From: Nectonema munidae
Lineage: Eukaryota; Nematomorpha; Nectonematoida; Nectonematidae
Assembly: GCA_030549495.1 (NCBI GenBank)
Contig: JAUIRK010000054.1
Location: 558,001-622,000, forward strand
Direction: 5' to 3'
DNA: 64,000 nt
Below are positions 11,828 to 24,433 of this stretch, piece by piece (within the stretch, counting starts at the first letter, position 1; every line of letters starts with the position of its first letter). Made by a program: the position numbers and the translations under genes. The notes beneath the pieces were generated by a model. It ran no database searches, was not told the origin of the DNA, and saw only the letters and a program-made list of their open reading frames with translations.

Positions 11828-13687
11828 GTAGCAATTCATATTCTTTCTTATTACTGGAGCAAGTAAAAATTTAATTAAATATTTCCTCTTAACCTAATTG
11901 CTTGTATCAATTATAATAATTGATCTGAAAATTTTATTACATTTCTAAAAAAACGTTTGTAAATTTGTTGTAGACAAAAATGTCTGCTTACCAAAAAATA
12001 TTTAAAATGTTATTTTAAATGCGATTTAATGTGAAACTTGGTAATAAGGCAGCGTTGCATTAGAGGTTAGGTTTAGTGCGTGTCATGCGTCCGAATGCCG
12101 AAACTGAAGTTCTTTATTAAACATTTTGAACCTGTATTTCAGTATGCGCAAGTACTTGTTCATTGTGCCGACACACTCGAAATTATTTTGTTTTAGGAAT
12201 TATCCCAATTACCAACTTTGGAGATTAATTATGCTTTTTGGTATTTTTGGCTGGGGAGGGGGTGATATTCTCTCTTATCTACGCGTTTCTCTGGAGTGGG
12301 TGGGTATGCCAAAATATGGCCACCACCCCACACTCAAATGAGTGAATGTATATATATACGTAATATATATGCTAATAATCCATTTTAGTAAGAATGTTTT
12401 GAAACTCTTAATACTTTGAAATCATTTATTAATACATATCTCATTTGTAATCCTAATTAACACCTAACAGATATATCTTTTGAAGGCTTTAGTGATTACG
12501 GCACAAATTTTTAATAAGCCTTTTAAAATCTGTTATATCATAGTGGATACAAAAAATTTATGAAGAATGTTGAAATGAGAACAGACGAAGAAAAATTTCT
12601 TCTAAGGTATTTTTGAAAAAATATAATCAACGAGATATTTTCCAATAAAAATAGTTTACCTCATGCGTGCTTAAAATGCGAAGAAATAAGTTTTATCGCT
12701 TAAATAAATGATCAGCATATGTTGTTGCGGAAATATTTTGATTAGATTTATTACATTTAAAAGAGGAGAGCAGACAGACAATACGTGAGATTTCAACTAA
12801 AGTTTTTCATTTCCACCGAACAACTTGAAAGTAGTTTGGTTATACTGATTTGTCAATGCCATCTATGCATACCCAAGAAAATAAAAATGGGAGACGTGAA
12901 ATAAGTAAGTTGTGTATTGCTTTTTCATAGTTGTATTGACCGGCTATACCTCAGCTTGTTGAGAAAATAGTAGTAAAACTGATTATTATTATTATTATAT
13001 AATAGACGGCTCGAAGAGTGTATACATTTTTTTTGACCTTACATATGTCCTGGTTTTGTTTGAATAGCTACGGGTAGACTTATTCCTTATATATATCTTA
13101 GACTTATTGCAGAATTTGGAAAAGGAGAAATTTGTTTATTAATTTATATAAAATATATAAGAAAGCATCAAAAGTAGAGTGACGAGAATTTAAGAGTACT
13201 TGTCTTTTAAGACTAATATTAAAAGGTCATAATCTTGATTTCTTGGGACTTCGTTGTGACACTGGTCCACAAGAATTAAATATGATTTGTTGGGTAAAAA
13301 ATCGCAAGTTATATAATCAAATTATATTGATTATAAAATATAATCAAATTTGAGACAATTTAAAAGTACGCTCCTAGACCTAGATAATTTAGATGCATTT
13401 TGGTTTTTGTATCAGTATTATTTTACTATGAAATTTCACTGTTTGACAACATCAAACAGACTATCAAGTTATTTTCAACAAATTTACAGAGAAATGAGGT
13501 GTCCATTTATATTAAAGATTGGCATAAATTTCAAAAACTTGGATCAAAGTTATTAAGATAAAATTTACAAATGTGCTCTAACATGATTTTATCCAAAATG
13601 GGGGTTTTCTTTGTTGTTGACCAAGGCGACTTTTTCGCGTTTTGGAAGAAAATGTGATTATTCTTTTTTTTGCATTCTTTGATTTAG

Positions 13688-13956
13688 ACGGTTACTACTC
13701 CAACATCCCAAGCGTTGAGGGAAAGGACAACCTGTTGACTTATCTTCTTTGGTCCTACTTTGGCTCCGAGAAGAGAAATGCCCTCATCTTGCCCAATACT
13801 CAAAGCATCGATTATCGAGCCAACTGCTTCTGTCACAACAAAGCCATCGACTTTGGTTTCCTTTGTTCCAACTGTTTTTCCTTGTTCTGTTCATTCACTC
13901 CCTTTTGCTTGTTCTGTAAAACACATTACAAAATCATTCCTAATAAACCTTCTTGA
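13688..13956 (+). CDS. GTF2H3: TFIIH p34 subunit-like (GTF2H3/Tfb4), last exon with C-terminal zinc domain
   Basis: Acceptor TTCTTTGATTTAG, 269 nt to TGA. After DGYYSNIP and LLTYLLWSYF it reads SIDYRANCFCHNKAIDFGF, then CSNC, FSLFC, and CLFC. The Cys pattern CxC-x10-CxxC-x4-C-x5-CxxC and the D-Y-R-A-x-C-F-C-H lead-in are diagnostic of the Tfb4/p34 C4-type zinc domain that contacts p44. The intron before it is 1860 nt. The C-terminus is short (NKPS), lacking the long Lys-rich tail of vertebrate proteins. Everything visible is in frame and looks functional. Confidence 0.92.
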
Positions 13957-13975
13957 AATTTAGCGGACTCTCTAC

Positions 13976-13981
13976 AATAAA
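13976..13981 (+). terminator. AATAAA poly(A) signal of the GTF2H3-like gene
   Basis: Canonical AATAAA 20 nt after the TGA, implying a very short 3' UTR. Confidence 0.6.
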
Positions 13982-15780
13982 ACGCGCTGATTTCAGTTCA
14001 ATTTCAAGTATGACATTCGTTTGTAAAGAGTCGTCATTATAAAACAATCAAAATAAAAATTGTTATCCTTCAAGAGATCCAGGCAAGAGGCAAATATACA
14101 AACACCACGCACAAATTCAAAAAATCACATAGAGAGAGAGAGACGGATAGAGGTATTCACTTTTTCGAACGTTTATACCTTATTTGTTCTGCGCTGGGTT
14201 GCAGATATGGACGTCCTCTAAGCGTGGCAAATGGATGATCATTTAGCCTCACTCGGTTGTTTAAAACTTTTTGTCACATAATTTCAATCTAAAAGAAAAT
14301 TCTTATTGCTAAACTTGTGTCGATTTTTCATTTTAGATGGCCTTTTCAACTTCTCTTGCTGGTGTATTTATCTGATTTGTATCATTCTTCACTTTATAGC
14401 TTCTCTTCTTTTCTTACATAGACAAAGCGTTTTATCGTAGGCTAAATGAAGGATAGGAATTTTTCAACCATCCCAAATTTCGGTACTTTTACCTTTAAAT
14501 CAAGAAATCGCCTACGGATTTAACTAACATATGTATACATTTTTTTTCTCTGTCCCATCTAGGAATAAAGTTTTAGCGGACGCCTGTCCCCTGAGAATGG
14601 GGAATGAATCATAAGGCTTTATTATAAAAAAGTACACACTTATCAATGTGTGTTTGGCGTGGGTGTTTATTAGTGTCATTAAACAAGGTAAAAATTTTAA
14701 AGTTATGTAATCTTAGTTCTCACCTTCTATTTTTGTGTTAGCATAATTAAAGATTCATAATGTGCAAAAACTTTGGGTATTTGAACAAACTTTCTTGACC
14801 GCTTCTTCTTTCTTCAGAATTTATGAGCAGAGTATCGTGATCTCCAATATCAAAAAGATCATCAAGTTGGTGTATAAATAAAGTAAAACAAAATAACTTC
14901 TTCAATTTAGTCCATCTGTTTAAAAGTGTTTATAACCGTCCGATAGCAACTTGTTTAGGGCGTAGTGTTATGTTCTACAAAACTGAAGCTCTTCTAATGA
15001 TATCTCGGGCACTATCATGAATATTTTTTAATGTTTTATGATAATAAATAAACACACAAAACTGATCTATTTGGTGATTGTTTTGCTCCAGTTATTTCTG
15101 CTCGCTTAAAATAAATTAACTAGTAGAAGGATGTTTCCTGTTGATGTAGAAGTAGTCATTGAACAATGTAGGAAAAAAGTCTGAAAGTAACCAAATTTCT
15201 TTAAAACAAGAATAATGTCAGATAAATTGTTTTTTTGATTAAGGAAAATTAATTTCTTTTTGATAAAAAATAAAATTATTAACAACAAATATCAAAATAA
15301 AATATAATAACTTACCCATTTAGACGCAAAAACGTTGACCCAGCCTAAAGCAAAATTCTTTTCTTTGAGCTATCTTTAAACTTCAATAAATTATAAAAAA
15401 AATGTCAGATGCCATTTTTTATTTGAGAGAACAGAATAGAATGGTGAGGATATAAAAATTCAAAATAAGGACCACCCTAGTGTTTACATAGTATATTTAA
15501 CTGTTGAAGCTTTGTTGTGTGGTTTGCACTAAGCTGGTGGACAACGTTTGTGACAGTCTGCATGCTAACTTTCTTCTGATAGTACGGTGTGCGTGGTTGC
15601 AGCGACCAGGGTCAGGGTTAGAATTACGACTTCAAGAACTTAACAACCCGACTCATAAAAGATGGCTGCTATTATTATTTGTATTTAGATAGTTTATGAA
15701 AAGTTGTAAATGAGAGTCAAGAAACACAGCTCTTCCCTTTTGGAAAAAAAAGATAAACAACCGAATATTTTAACTTAGGA
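13982..15780. other. intergenic, nothing firm
   Basis: Begins just after the GTF2H3-like gene. Short AG microsatellite at about 14130. Slightly GC-richer 15500-15660 carries no supported exon. Confidence 0.4.
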
Positions 15781-15872
15781 GCCGGAGATATACACTTCAC
15801 TTCTGACTCCGACTCCTGCTCTTTACAAGAACTCAGACTCCATTCTCCTCCTCCTTCAAAATCTAGGAGTCT
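15781..15872. repeat. degenerate GACTCC-type microsatellite
   Basis: Repeated CTCC/GACTCC units (TGACTCCGACTCCTGCTC, CAGACTCCATTCTCCTCC, ending AGGAGTC in inverse). Confidence 0.5.
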
Positions 15873-16054
15873 GATCTTCGTTTTTATATTTCCAGGCCAA
15901 GAAAATTAAAAATTTTAATTTTTGGAAATATCATTTTGATGTGACCTATTAATTTTTATAAAAAAATCACGCATGCAAAATCCACTAAAACTAGAGACCA
16001 TTAGAAATCGTTTTTTTCAATCCCGATTCAAAAACATTGGGATTTATGGCAAAT

Positions 16055-17014
16055 TGTCCCCCATTTTTATTATATGAGATCAAACACGTATCCGACTTTA
16101 TTATAAAAAAGTATCAAATCAAATGAACTCAAAATCTAGGTATATGGAGTAATATGTAATTGAATGAATATTTAAAAACAATAATTTTTACCCCATTGTC
16201 CCCCATATTTGTTGTATCAAATGAAACACTGAACAAACTTTATTATAAAAAGTAACAGAACAACGTTATCTCCCACTTAATACAATGAAGAACAAAATAT
16301 GTTTTATATGCAATCTATAATTTATCGGAGGTTAATATTTTACAATGTAATTGGTCGTAGTGAATAAAATTATGAGAGGTTGTCTCTCGTGTCCAAACTC
16401 CTTAGGTTTTGGAAGACATCAAAACATATGACAGAACAAATTTAATGTTCGATCTCAAATTTAAGATACTCAAATAAAAATGGATCCTTTGCTTTTTTTT
16501 AAATCCTAAGTCACAATCAAACATTTAGTTCTCTCTTCTCAGGCGTGAATCCACCAGGGACGTCCATTAAAATCGCATCGAGAATTGCTGTTAGCTCATT
16601 ATTAATTTTTTGAAACTGAAATTGAAAACTAAAACTTACTTTGAAAGTTCCACCAAATAAAATCAGGTAGAAAAAAATCATAAAATAGATATCTCATGCT
16701 CTACACAAAGAAATATAAAATGTTTTCTTGAAAAGGAATTGTAACGCTCTAGGGGAGGGTATGGTCGTGATCAATAGATTTTCATTCACAATGGGTGTAT
16801 AGTTTCTAAATTAAGGCTTATAAGATTATAATGTTCTAACGTTAATTGGTTTTTTTCTTTTGTGGGCCCCCCATTACACCACCTTATAATAAAAAAATCT
16901 GCGCTCAAAAAATTTTTAAATAAACCAAAAATTTTCCCCCTAAAAATCTTCAAATATTTTAAAAAAAAATTTGTTTTTTTAAAACTTTATAAAAAAAAAA
17001 ATGGGGGACAATCA
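16055..17014. repeat. ATTGTCCCCCAT repeat cluster, possible TIR element
   Basis: ATTGTCCCCCAT occurs at about 16055 and 16195 in direct orientation, and as ATGGGGGACAAT at about 17003 in inverse. The first two are followed by matching CTTTATTATAAAAAGTA-type stretches. The outer pair could be TIRs of a roughly 960-bp element; no duplication was found. Confidence 0.4.
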
Positions 17015-17918
17015 AAAGAAAAAAAAAACCCCCCTTTGCGGGGGCTCTTGGTCCTTTATTAGTGTGTGTTTTTGCCAACAGCTATTTAAACTGCTTCATA
17101 TTTTCATTGTTCCAAGGCCGTGCCAAGCTATTCATCCTCTGATGCATCTCATTCTAACAAATATTGAGATGATTCAGTGTTCAAATTTTCTAACTTTTCG
17201 TATAATTCAAGTTGCTTTGTTTATGGAAGCGCCAATTAAAAGACTTTTTACTTTTATTCTCGTTTTAGATTGAAGGAAAGATTAATCTTCCAGAACGGGA
17301 CTGATGAAAGCAATGTTACTCTAGGGGATCGATAACCTACCGCCAATCCATTTGCCGGCATTTCTTCAATTAGTGTAAGAAAAAGATACTTTTAGACTCA
17401 ACGGGGGACCAGTGCATCATAAAATTAAAATGACCTGTTTGACTCATACGAAATCTCTTTGAAAATCTTTGATGCGCAAAGATTACTTTTCAAAAAGCTG
17501 CGTCTTAAAAAGGTTGAATAAAAGTTGATCGAAGAAGCAGCACCGCGTAAAATGGAAGAATGGTGAATAGCGAAAAGCAAATTGGTAAATAACTAATATA
17601 ATCAATTTACCGATCATACAAAATGGATTATATATCATACATTTAGTTTTTTTATTAATAATTTTTCCTTAAAATCCAAACGAGTTAAAAAACAATTAAC
17701 ATAAAAAATACTTTTTTTTACAAATAACACAGTATTTAAATTACTTAAAAAATTTTAAATTTGAATTTGTAATTTTTTTTTAACCCTTTCTAGCCCATAA
17801 GGTTTAAACTTTTTATTTTAATAAATTTTTTGTTTACTTATTATTATTTTTGTTGAAAAGATATAAATTAGAAAAAATAAACACAAACCTATTCTCCAGT
17901 TCTTTACACTGAAATAGG

Positions 17919-19614
17919 ACATATTTGTCCCCATGAGCAATAAATGACAAAAATGTTTGAGAAGAGTCCTAGAAGAAGGATTTAATTTTATGCCATGTAA
18001 CTTTAATTTTAAAACAAAAAAATTTATATATCAAAACTTAAAACTCTTTATGATAAAGAGCGAAACAATTTCAATTTGCCGTGAAACACAAAAAAACTTT
18101 GCATTTTGAAGAAGAGTTGGTTGTTCGTTCGATTTTCGATATTTCTTTTAGAACAAAGCAAACATCTTTGGCCTTTGATGCAGTTCAACATCATATGCTC
18201 ACATTCTGATGACTATAGCTCTTTTTGACAAGATGAAGTTTGAACTAAAATAGTTGATTAGCTCTCTCGCAATAATTCTTATAAAGTGTTTCAAACCATC
18301 TTATCACAATTCTTAGTGAAAATGATGGGAGAATTCACCAGGCAAACTTTAAACAAGTCAAAGGAAATTGTACTAATATACTTTTTACAATATCTTCTAT
18401 CATTTATATAATAGCTTATTTCCTGATCAAGAATATCTACACCATTCATGCTTTGATTATATTTCTTGACCATTACAAGATAGCTTATTTCGATTTTATC
18501 AGTAAACCCTCTTTTTACGCTTCTTGAAACAGTAACGTCCTTGCATCGAAAAAATTTGAAATCAAAATTACTGATTTAATATCGTACCATTTTGTAGCAC
18601 ATATGTTTGATTTGGCCGAATAAAAACACTATCTCTCCCCTCTTCATTTTTTATCTGGTGTCAAATTTGGTAAACCTCTTCTTGATTTGTTGATTGTTGC
18701 AATTGAAAATATTTTATGGTTGTGTAAAATATTCATCAGGTTTACTGATGAGAAATAATTGTTGGAAAAAACATAGCAGGATAACATAGCCTGAACAATT
18801 TCAATACCCAATTCGGTCCAAGTCCTTCCATCCTTCTTTTTTGCCTATATAAATATGGAATTCATAAAGATATCCATCATCACTTGAACAATGAACATCT
18901 ACAAAAAAAACTTTGAAACCCCATTTTATTGGTTTGTTTTTGATATACTGTTTCATAGAGTTCCTACCCTTGAACGCGAAATGAAGATTCGATCTAATAG
19001 CTTTGAAACGTTCTCTAAGCATAACATTTGATACCAAAGGAATATCCCATGACAATATTCATTCCCAAAAAAGCTCTCATTTCTTCCTCACTCATTTTCA
19101 AATTCACTCCATTCTGTTCTGCATAAAGATTACTTTGTTCCACTAAATGGTTGATCAAGTTTTTCAAGTCAGAAACTTTGCATAACACTTCAAAGGACTC
19201 AAATTCGTTGTAAGATTTATTCTTCAATAAGAAAATTCATTGTTTAATTCAATACTTTCCATTTCACCTTTTTTAGTCGAACTTCCCAACTTTACCAATT
19301 ATACTTATTCTCTGATTCTTTGGATTGTTTACTTTTGAGCTCATCTTCAATAACAACCACACCAGTGAACTATTCTTCTCTTCTAAAAAATCGACATCTT
19401 CCTCATCCAAATTATAATCAACATCTGATGCATCACTCTTATCAGCTAACACAATTTGTTCGATGCAATTTTTTTATAATTAAAAATTATTATATTTTAA
19501 ACTAAAAATCATTTTATTGATTATAAGTACAAGTATTTTTATTTTATTGTATTCTTCATTACCTTATTGTCTTTATTGATAATTTTCACTTTCTGCCTAT
19601 AGGGACAAATATGT
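17919..19614 (-). mobile_element. piggyBac-family transposase relic
   Basis: Minus strand, broken into several frames. From the N-terminal side: acidic head (about 19400-19440), then NLYAEQNGVNLKMSEEEMR and AFLGMNIVMGY (19040-19150), MKQYIKNKPIKWGFKVF (18900-18960), YEFHIYIGKKEGW (about 18830-18870), and MNGVDILDQEISYYINDRR (18390-18450). These match DDE_Tnp_1_7 motifs (FLGI..MGY, MK.Y.P.KP.KWG.K, M.GVD..D...SYY..DRR). Inverted ACATATTTGTCCC at 17919-17931 and 19602-19614 bracket it. The breaks make it inactive. Confidence 0.8.
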
Positions 19615-19632
19615 GCTTTTGTAGATATATAT

Positions 19633-19693
19633 CAGGGATGGATTTACCTGGTGGTGAAGGGGCGGCACCCCCCCCCCCCCCCCCCATCCCCTG
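19633..19693. mobile_element. tiny hAT-end palindrome with poly-C
   Basis: Begins CAGGGATGG and ends CCATCCCCTG, with an internal run of about 20 C. It looks like a MITE reduced to little more than its two ends. No clear TSD. Confidence 0.4.
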
Positions 19694-19899
19694 TTTTTTT
19701 TATAGTTGATTGGTTAGAGTGAATTAGATGAAATGATATAGTGTAACAGCGAACATTTCAAATAATAAGCTCATATGAAATGAAATTATAAAAACAATGT
19801 AGTAATCTTGAATTTGAATCTTTATGATAAAGGTTGTGTGGTATTTTCAGCGAAAAAAGTACTAATTTGAAGCTAACATCGAGCTATGGATAATCTAGC

Positions 19900-19985
19900 A
19901 GAAGCGAGGCTTAAACCCGGAACTTCAGATCGATAGCAGCGCTTCTAACCGTTTAACCCCGCAGCCACTAAACCACTTTACGTTT
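19900..19985 (-). repeat. tRNA-derived SINE head, second family
   Basis: Minus strand reads GTGGTTTAGTGGCTGC (A-box-like), then CGGGTTTAAGCC (B-box-like) about 45 nt later. No cloverleaf acceptor stem is intact, so I call it a SINE fragment rather than a tRNA gene. Confidence 0.45.
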
Positions 19986-19999
19986 TGATAAAAATGGAA

Positions 20000-22020
20000 A
20001 AGTTAGTTTAAACTTTTAAATAACAACTTTTCACGATAGAAAATATTTTAAAAAATTCGAAAAAGTGGTTAAATATTTATTTTTTTATATTCTTAATTTT
20101 GTCATTTTTGTCTTCATTTTATAAAAAGAATGGAAGAATAGTAGGAAATAACTTGTTTTCTAAAAACGTATTTTTAATCACGAATGTCTTATTGATTGAA
20201 TTTTGCACATCTATAAAATTATATGTATTATATATAAATGAAATTAATTTCAGATAAAACTTGTGGGACATGTATTTTATTTTTTTTCAAAATGTAAACG
20301 TTTTTTTACTCTAAAGGCAAAAAAAGGCACCTTAAAGGATTTATCAACTAATTCAACGAAACCGAAGAAAATATTTTGATAAGAAAAGCAAAAATCACTA
20401 TTTTTTAATACTTTCCTTTGGCTTTTTAGCGATATATTCTCCCCCATCGCTTTGTTCCACAATATTTGTTTGCTAGAAGGTCTTTCACAACAACATCCGT
20501 TTCTTAGTTTGGATAAATTTATCTTTTGACACTAATTGAGGACAACAGAAAGATAAAATGAAAATATTAGAAGAAGTGCAGAATTTGTGACTTATTTCAT
20601 CTTTTACTTTGAACGGCATGACTTTTTAGCGAACTCAAAAATTTAAAAGCAAATTTAATTGCAGTAAACCTTATCAGCAAAGCATAATTTTTATACAACT
20701 GTCTTTTCATTTATTGATATCAAGATGGAAGAGAGCAAGTTTAATTTTTGAATCTTGTCTCCCCTATTAGATAAAAAGGATGCTCACTAAAATTGCAAGG
20801 GCTGCATCAACTTTTGTGGTTTGGGTAGATATTGCCAAAATTATGAGGACTTGTTCGCGTGCCCAACCTCTTCAGATTTTGGCTAGTTATATAGACTATA
20901 TGAAGTACAATGAGTAGAATGAAGAATTGATATTATAATATAACATGTATAAACATAAATGCACCAAATGATGATGCTTATTAGTTCTTAAATTTAGCAT
21001 ATTCACATTGTTTAGATGGCTCACTCACTCAGTGTACACTTTAAGAAAGTCATTTTGATTTTCAAAGAACAAAAATAATGATAGATCTTTATTTTGGGAA
21101 AAAGAATGATGGTCTAAACAATTTAAAGTACGTTCGTGTTTAAGTATGATTCGTTATGTGTGAAGCTTGGCTGTCAATTTTCTTTCTGTCTCACGATCAA
21201 ATCGTTGTTTCCGCGTTGTTTTTCACGTATATGTCTTGATCTGAGTAGCGTCTTCTGTCAAAAATATTTTCGGAGTAGCGCAGCCAAAAGTTTTTGGAAT
21301 GAAAACTTAATGTTCTCAATTTCTTAAAACAAAGGCAAGTCTTACTTTTTACCAATTAACATACATTCTTTATGTGCATATTTTATTTTGTTCAGATCTC
21401 GTAAACATCAGTCTAATTTTTGAAGCACGGCCCGATCATTCAGAATATCACTCTTTCCAAGAGGGCTCTAACTCTTTTACGCTTTTATCACAGCACTAAA
21501 ATTGATCTATTTAGATCTAAATCTAAACCGATGTCAAAATTTTATCACCTGAAGTATGCAAAATATGTTATGTACAATCTATTTTTATTATTTATTCTTC
21601 TATCAAATACATTTATAATTTACATTGAATCAAAAAATGAAATTCTATTAAATTTGAGCTTTTTATTTAAAAAAAACGCAAAATACTGTCTAAAGTAGAA
21701 ATAATGAATTTATTTTTCACTGAAACGTATATCTATTTGAATTAAGTAAACTCTGTCTTCGAAAAATCATAACACTTTATAGAAATACTGTAGATATTAA
21801 AAAAGTTCCATTTTTTATAAAAAAAATAAAAATGGAGGAATAAGGTCAGTATTTTTGTTTTATTAATAATCAAGGACAATTGCTACAAGAGCAGTTATTT
21901 CAAAAACGTATTCAAGTCAAAATGTATGCACGTAGAAGATGGTGACGACGATTTTTCGCGTGTGTTAATGTAAGAGTTATACGATATACTCGGATGGATG
22001 GGGGTAGGCATATCACACTT
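20000..22020. other. non-coding, nothing seen
   Basis: Short ORFs only, AT-rich, no motifs. Confidence 0.4.
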
Positions 22021-22025
22021 GCAAA

Positions 22026-22166
22026 TAGCTGTGGCTTAACGCTTTGGAAGAGTGCTCTTCACACTCCCCTCTGATTCCAGTTCGATCCACAGAAGTGTGA
22101 ATAGCAAGCTGCATCGAACTGATCAGACCCAAAAAGGCCGAAAACGGTCTTGGATTGGCTTGGAAA
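22026..22166 (+). repeat. tRNA-derived SINE
   Basis: A-box TGTGGCTTAACGCTTTGG at about 22030, B-box CCAGTTCGATCC at about 22078, tRNA-unrelated body with GAAAACGGTCTTGGATTGG. Related to the copy near 4455-4585. The two copies differ a good deal, so the family is old. Confidence 0.7.
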
Positions 22167-22169
22167 TTG

Positions 22170-24060
22170 CTTGCTCTCGTTTAGTATATCATATGTATCT
22201 TGAAATCAAATCCGAAAAGAATTCTTAATTCTTTAAAGTAACACGCTTTCCTTGTATCTAACTGATGATTTCAAAATTTTCATAAAATTGAAAAGATAAT
22301 AAATCATTTAGTTCTTCTCAATTCGTGACAAAAGATTCAAATTTCGAATATCAATTAAAAAATATCCACAGTTTAACTTTAAAATCTTTGCTATAAAACG
22401 ATTTTATTATCAAAATTATTTTTGACAGATATCCAAAATAAAATAAGAATTGGAAAGTTATATGATGTTCAAAATATTAGATCTGGCTAACTCACTGATT
22501 AACTTCCCATTTTAAAAGGTTGTAAATGATGTGGAAACAAAGGTCCTACTTCTTTACTGAAAACAACAAAACCGAGTCAAGGAAATCACCAAACGCCAAG
22601 GTCCTATATGCAACGAATCAGGTAGAAACTATTTAGTTAGTGAGATAGAGTTTGTTAATCTGTGAAATGGTTGAAAACGAAAGATTGTGAGTTTTGCATT
22701 TAATCCAATATATATTCATTTTAATGAAGGTAGTCGTTATGCAAGCGATTTTTCTGCTCTTTTGATAACCTACCAAAGGGTTCCTTATGTCCTTCACTAT
22801 TATGCACCATTTTCAATCTTAAAACTTTCCTAAATTTAATTTAAGTGGCATTGCTTTTGGCATAGCGTATACTGTTAGCCAATAAAGTTTGACAGAAGAG
22901 ATTCTTTAATTCAGTCTTATATTTAGTTAGTGTACTAATTACTCTAGTCTGCTTATGTGACATTTAGATCATTCACGAAATTTGTCTTCTCGAAATGAGT
23001 GTTTTGATTGGTTGTGCAAAGGAAAATGAAAGAGAAGATGTACTCTGAATCTTATGAGTACCTCTTCTTTTACGCCCTTGAAAACGTTTGCCACGCACAA
23101 AAGTAAACTTTTTGTCGGCAAATGGCTAAGCAGTGGCATCGTAGGATATCGAGTCTTTTGGTTTCGACTCAGAAGAGCCCCTCTCTTTGCTATCTGGGCA
23201 GTTATGCAAGATTATTCCTCCCAGACATATTTAGAATCGTTACAATTCTCCGTGATCAATGTTTGTGCTTGATTTGGCGCTTTTTCAAGGACCAAATCTT
23301 CATATCCAACAAATACACACAGCATTTGTATAGTGCCTGTTCCTATCCGCCCTCAGCCCACGTTTAAATGCATAGATTGCGCAATTGGCATAAACTCAAA
23401 AGTACGCACCTCCTGTGCCTTATCTTGAGTTAGCACAACGCAGGTGTCCTTGAATTAAGGTCATTACACGTGAATCCGTTCATCACAACCCGTTTTAGCG
23501 TAATTGCGAAAATGCTATGGCCCAAAAAATGAAAGCTTGCATCTTTTTAGCTGAAGTAAGCAAACTAACTGAACCGTGTTCGCAACTAGCAAAGTAAATC
23601 CACTGGTACAAGGTTCACGTGTGTCTAGTCTATATACTCGTATCGAACGAAAATGGTGTGCGTGTTCTTCAATTGCTGGAATTTAGGTCTGACCTAGTTT
23701 TTTATAAAAAGATGCACTACAATGAATAAGTAAATAGATAGTTATAAATGGTTTGTTTGGTACTAAGTCAATTAGTGCTATACAAGTGGAGATTGCCCAC
23801 ATGCTTCCTGTCAATTGTTCTAAACACATGCAACGCACACTTCGCATAACCCACACCGCAATCGCTGAATCAAGACTGACTCTGCTCTCTAAGGAACTGT
23901 GAGTTTGAAAGCGCCTTCTTCCTCATTGGCCACGCTAAACGATGAATTTTAGAGTCTCGCCTCCCTTAGTTTGCTCAATTGAAGAAAGTGCTGCTACTCA
24001 ATTCTAGATTCTCGACGCAACATCCAAAAACAATACGCAATATAACAATTAAGTGTTAAA
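22170..24060. other. non-coding, GC-richer patches without a gene
   Basis: 23040-23420 and 23820-24010 are above background GC and give overlapping ORFs on both strands with no protein-like pattern or splice pair. They could be old repeat or regulatory DNA downstream of the SLC6-like gene. Confidence 0.35.
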
Positions 24061-24068
24061 AGGAAAAT

Positions 24069-24074
24069 TTTATT
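24069..24074 (-). terminator. AATAAA poly(A) signal of the SLC6-like gene
   Basis: The plus strand reads TTTATT, which is AATAAA on the minus strand, about 140 nt after the TAG stop at 24215. It is the first canonical signal after the stop and sits in a T-rich 3' flank. Confidence 0.6.
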
Positions 24075-24214
24075 CAAAATACAAAATAATATAAAAGAAT
24101 ATTTTGTTTTGTAAAATTCATGTTTGATAATATCAACTAACAAAATAACAAACTGACTAACTCTACCAAACAAACTAAAATATTTTTTGGATACATTCTA
24201 TAATTTGTAGAATC

Positions 24215-24433
24215 TTAGCTAGAGATGAGTTGCACAATTGCTAGCACAATTACAAATAAATTGAAAAAACTTACAAAGATAAAGCTTCCATTGATACGAG
24301 AAAGTTGATAAACTGGAGGCACTATAATTATCAAAATCACCACGCTAAAAATAGAGAAAGACAGGAGCTTGCAAATGAGTTCTGAATTTTTCAAAATTTC
24401 AATATTTTTCTTGAAAGAAGACAACAGCAGCAG
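24215..24433 (-). CDS. SLC6-like terminal exon: TM12 plus extra hydrophobic tail
   Basis: Acceptor TTTTCTAG, phase 0; 72 codons and a TAG stop. CKLLSFSIFSVVILIIIVPP fits TM12, with VPP at the place of the family's I-P. After SRINGS comes a further 20-residue hydrophobic stretch running to the stop, instead of the usual polar cytosolic tail. Assignment rests on phase, order and hydrophobicity more than on identical residues. Confidence 0.65.
   Translation of the reverse strand: MLLLSSFKKNIEILKNSELICKLLSFSIFSVVILIIIVPPVYQLSRINGSFIFVSFFNLFVIVLAIVQLISS

Noticed and set aside
12970-13002. ATT repeat as a functional site
   Set aside because: Plain microsatellite.
19900-19985. Intact tRNA gene
   Set aside because: A- and B-box-like sequences exist, but no acceptor stem or proper anticodon arm can be folded by eye.
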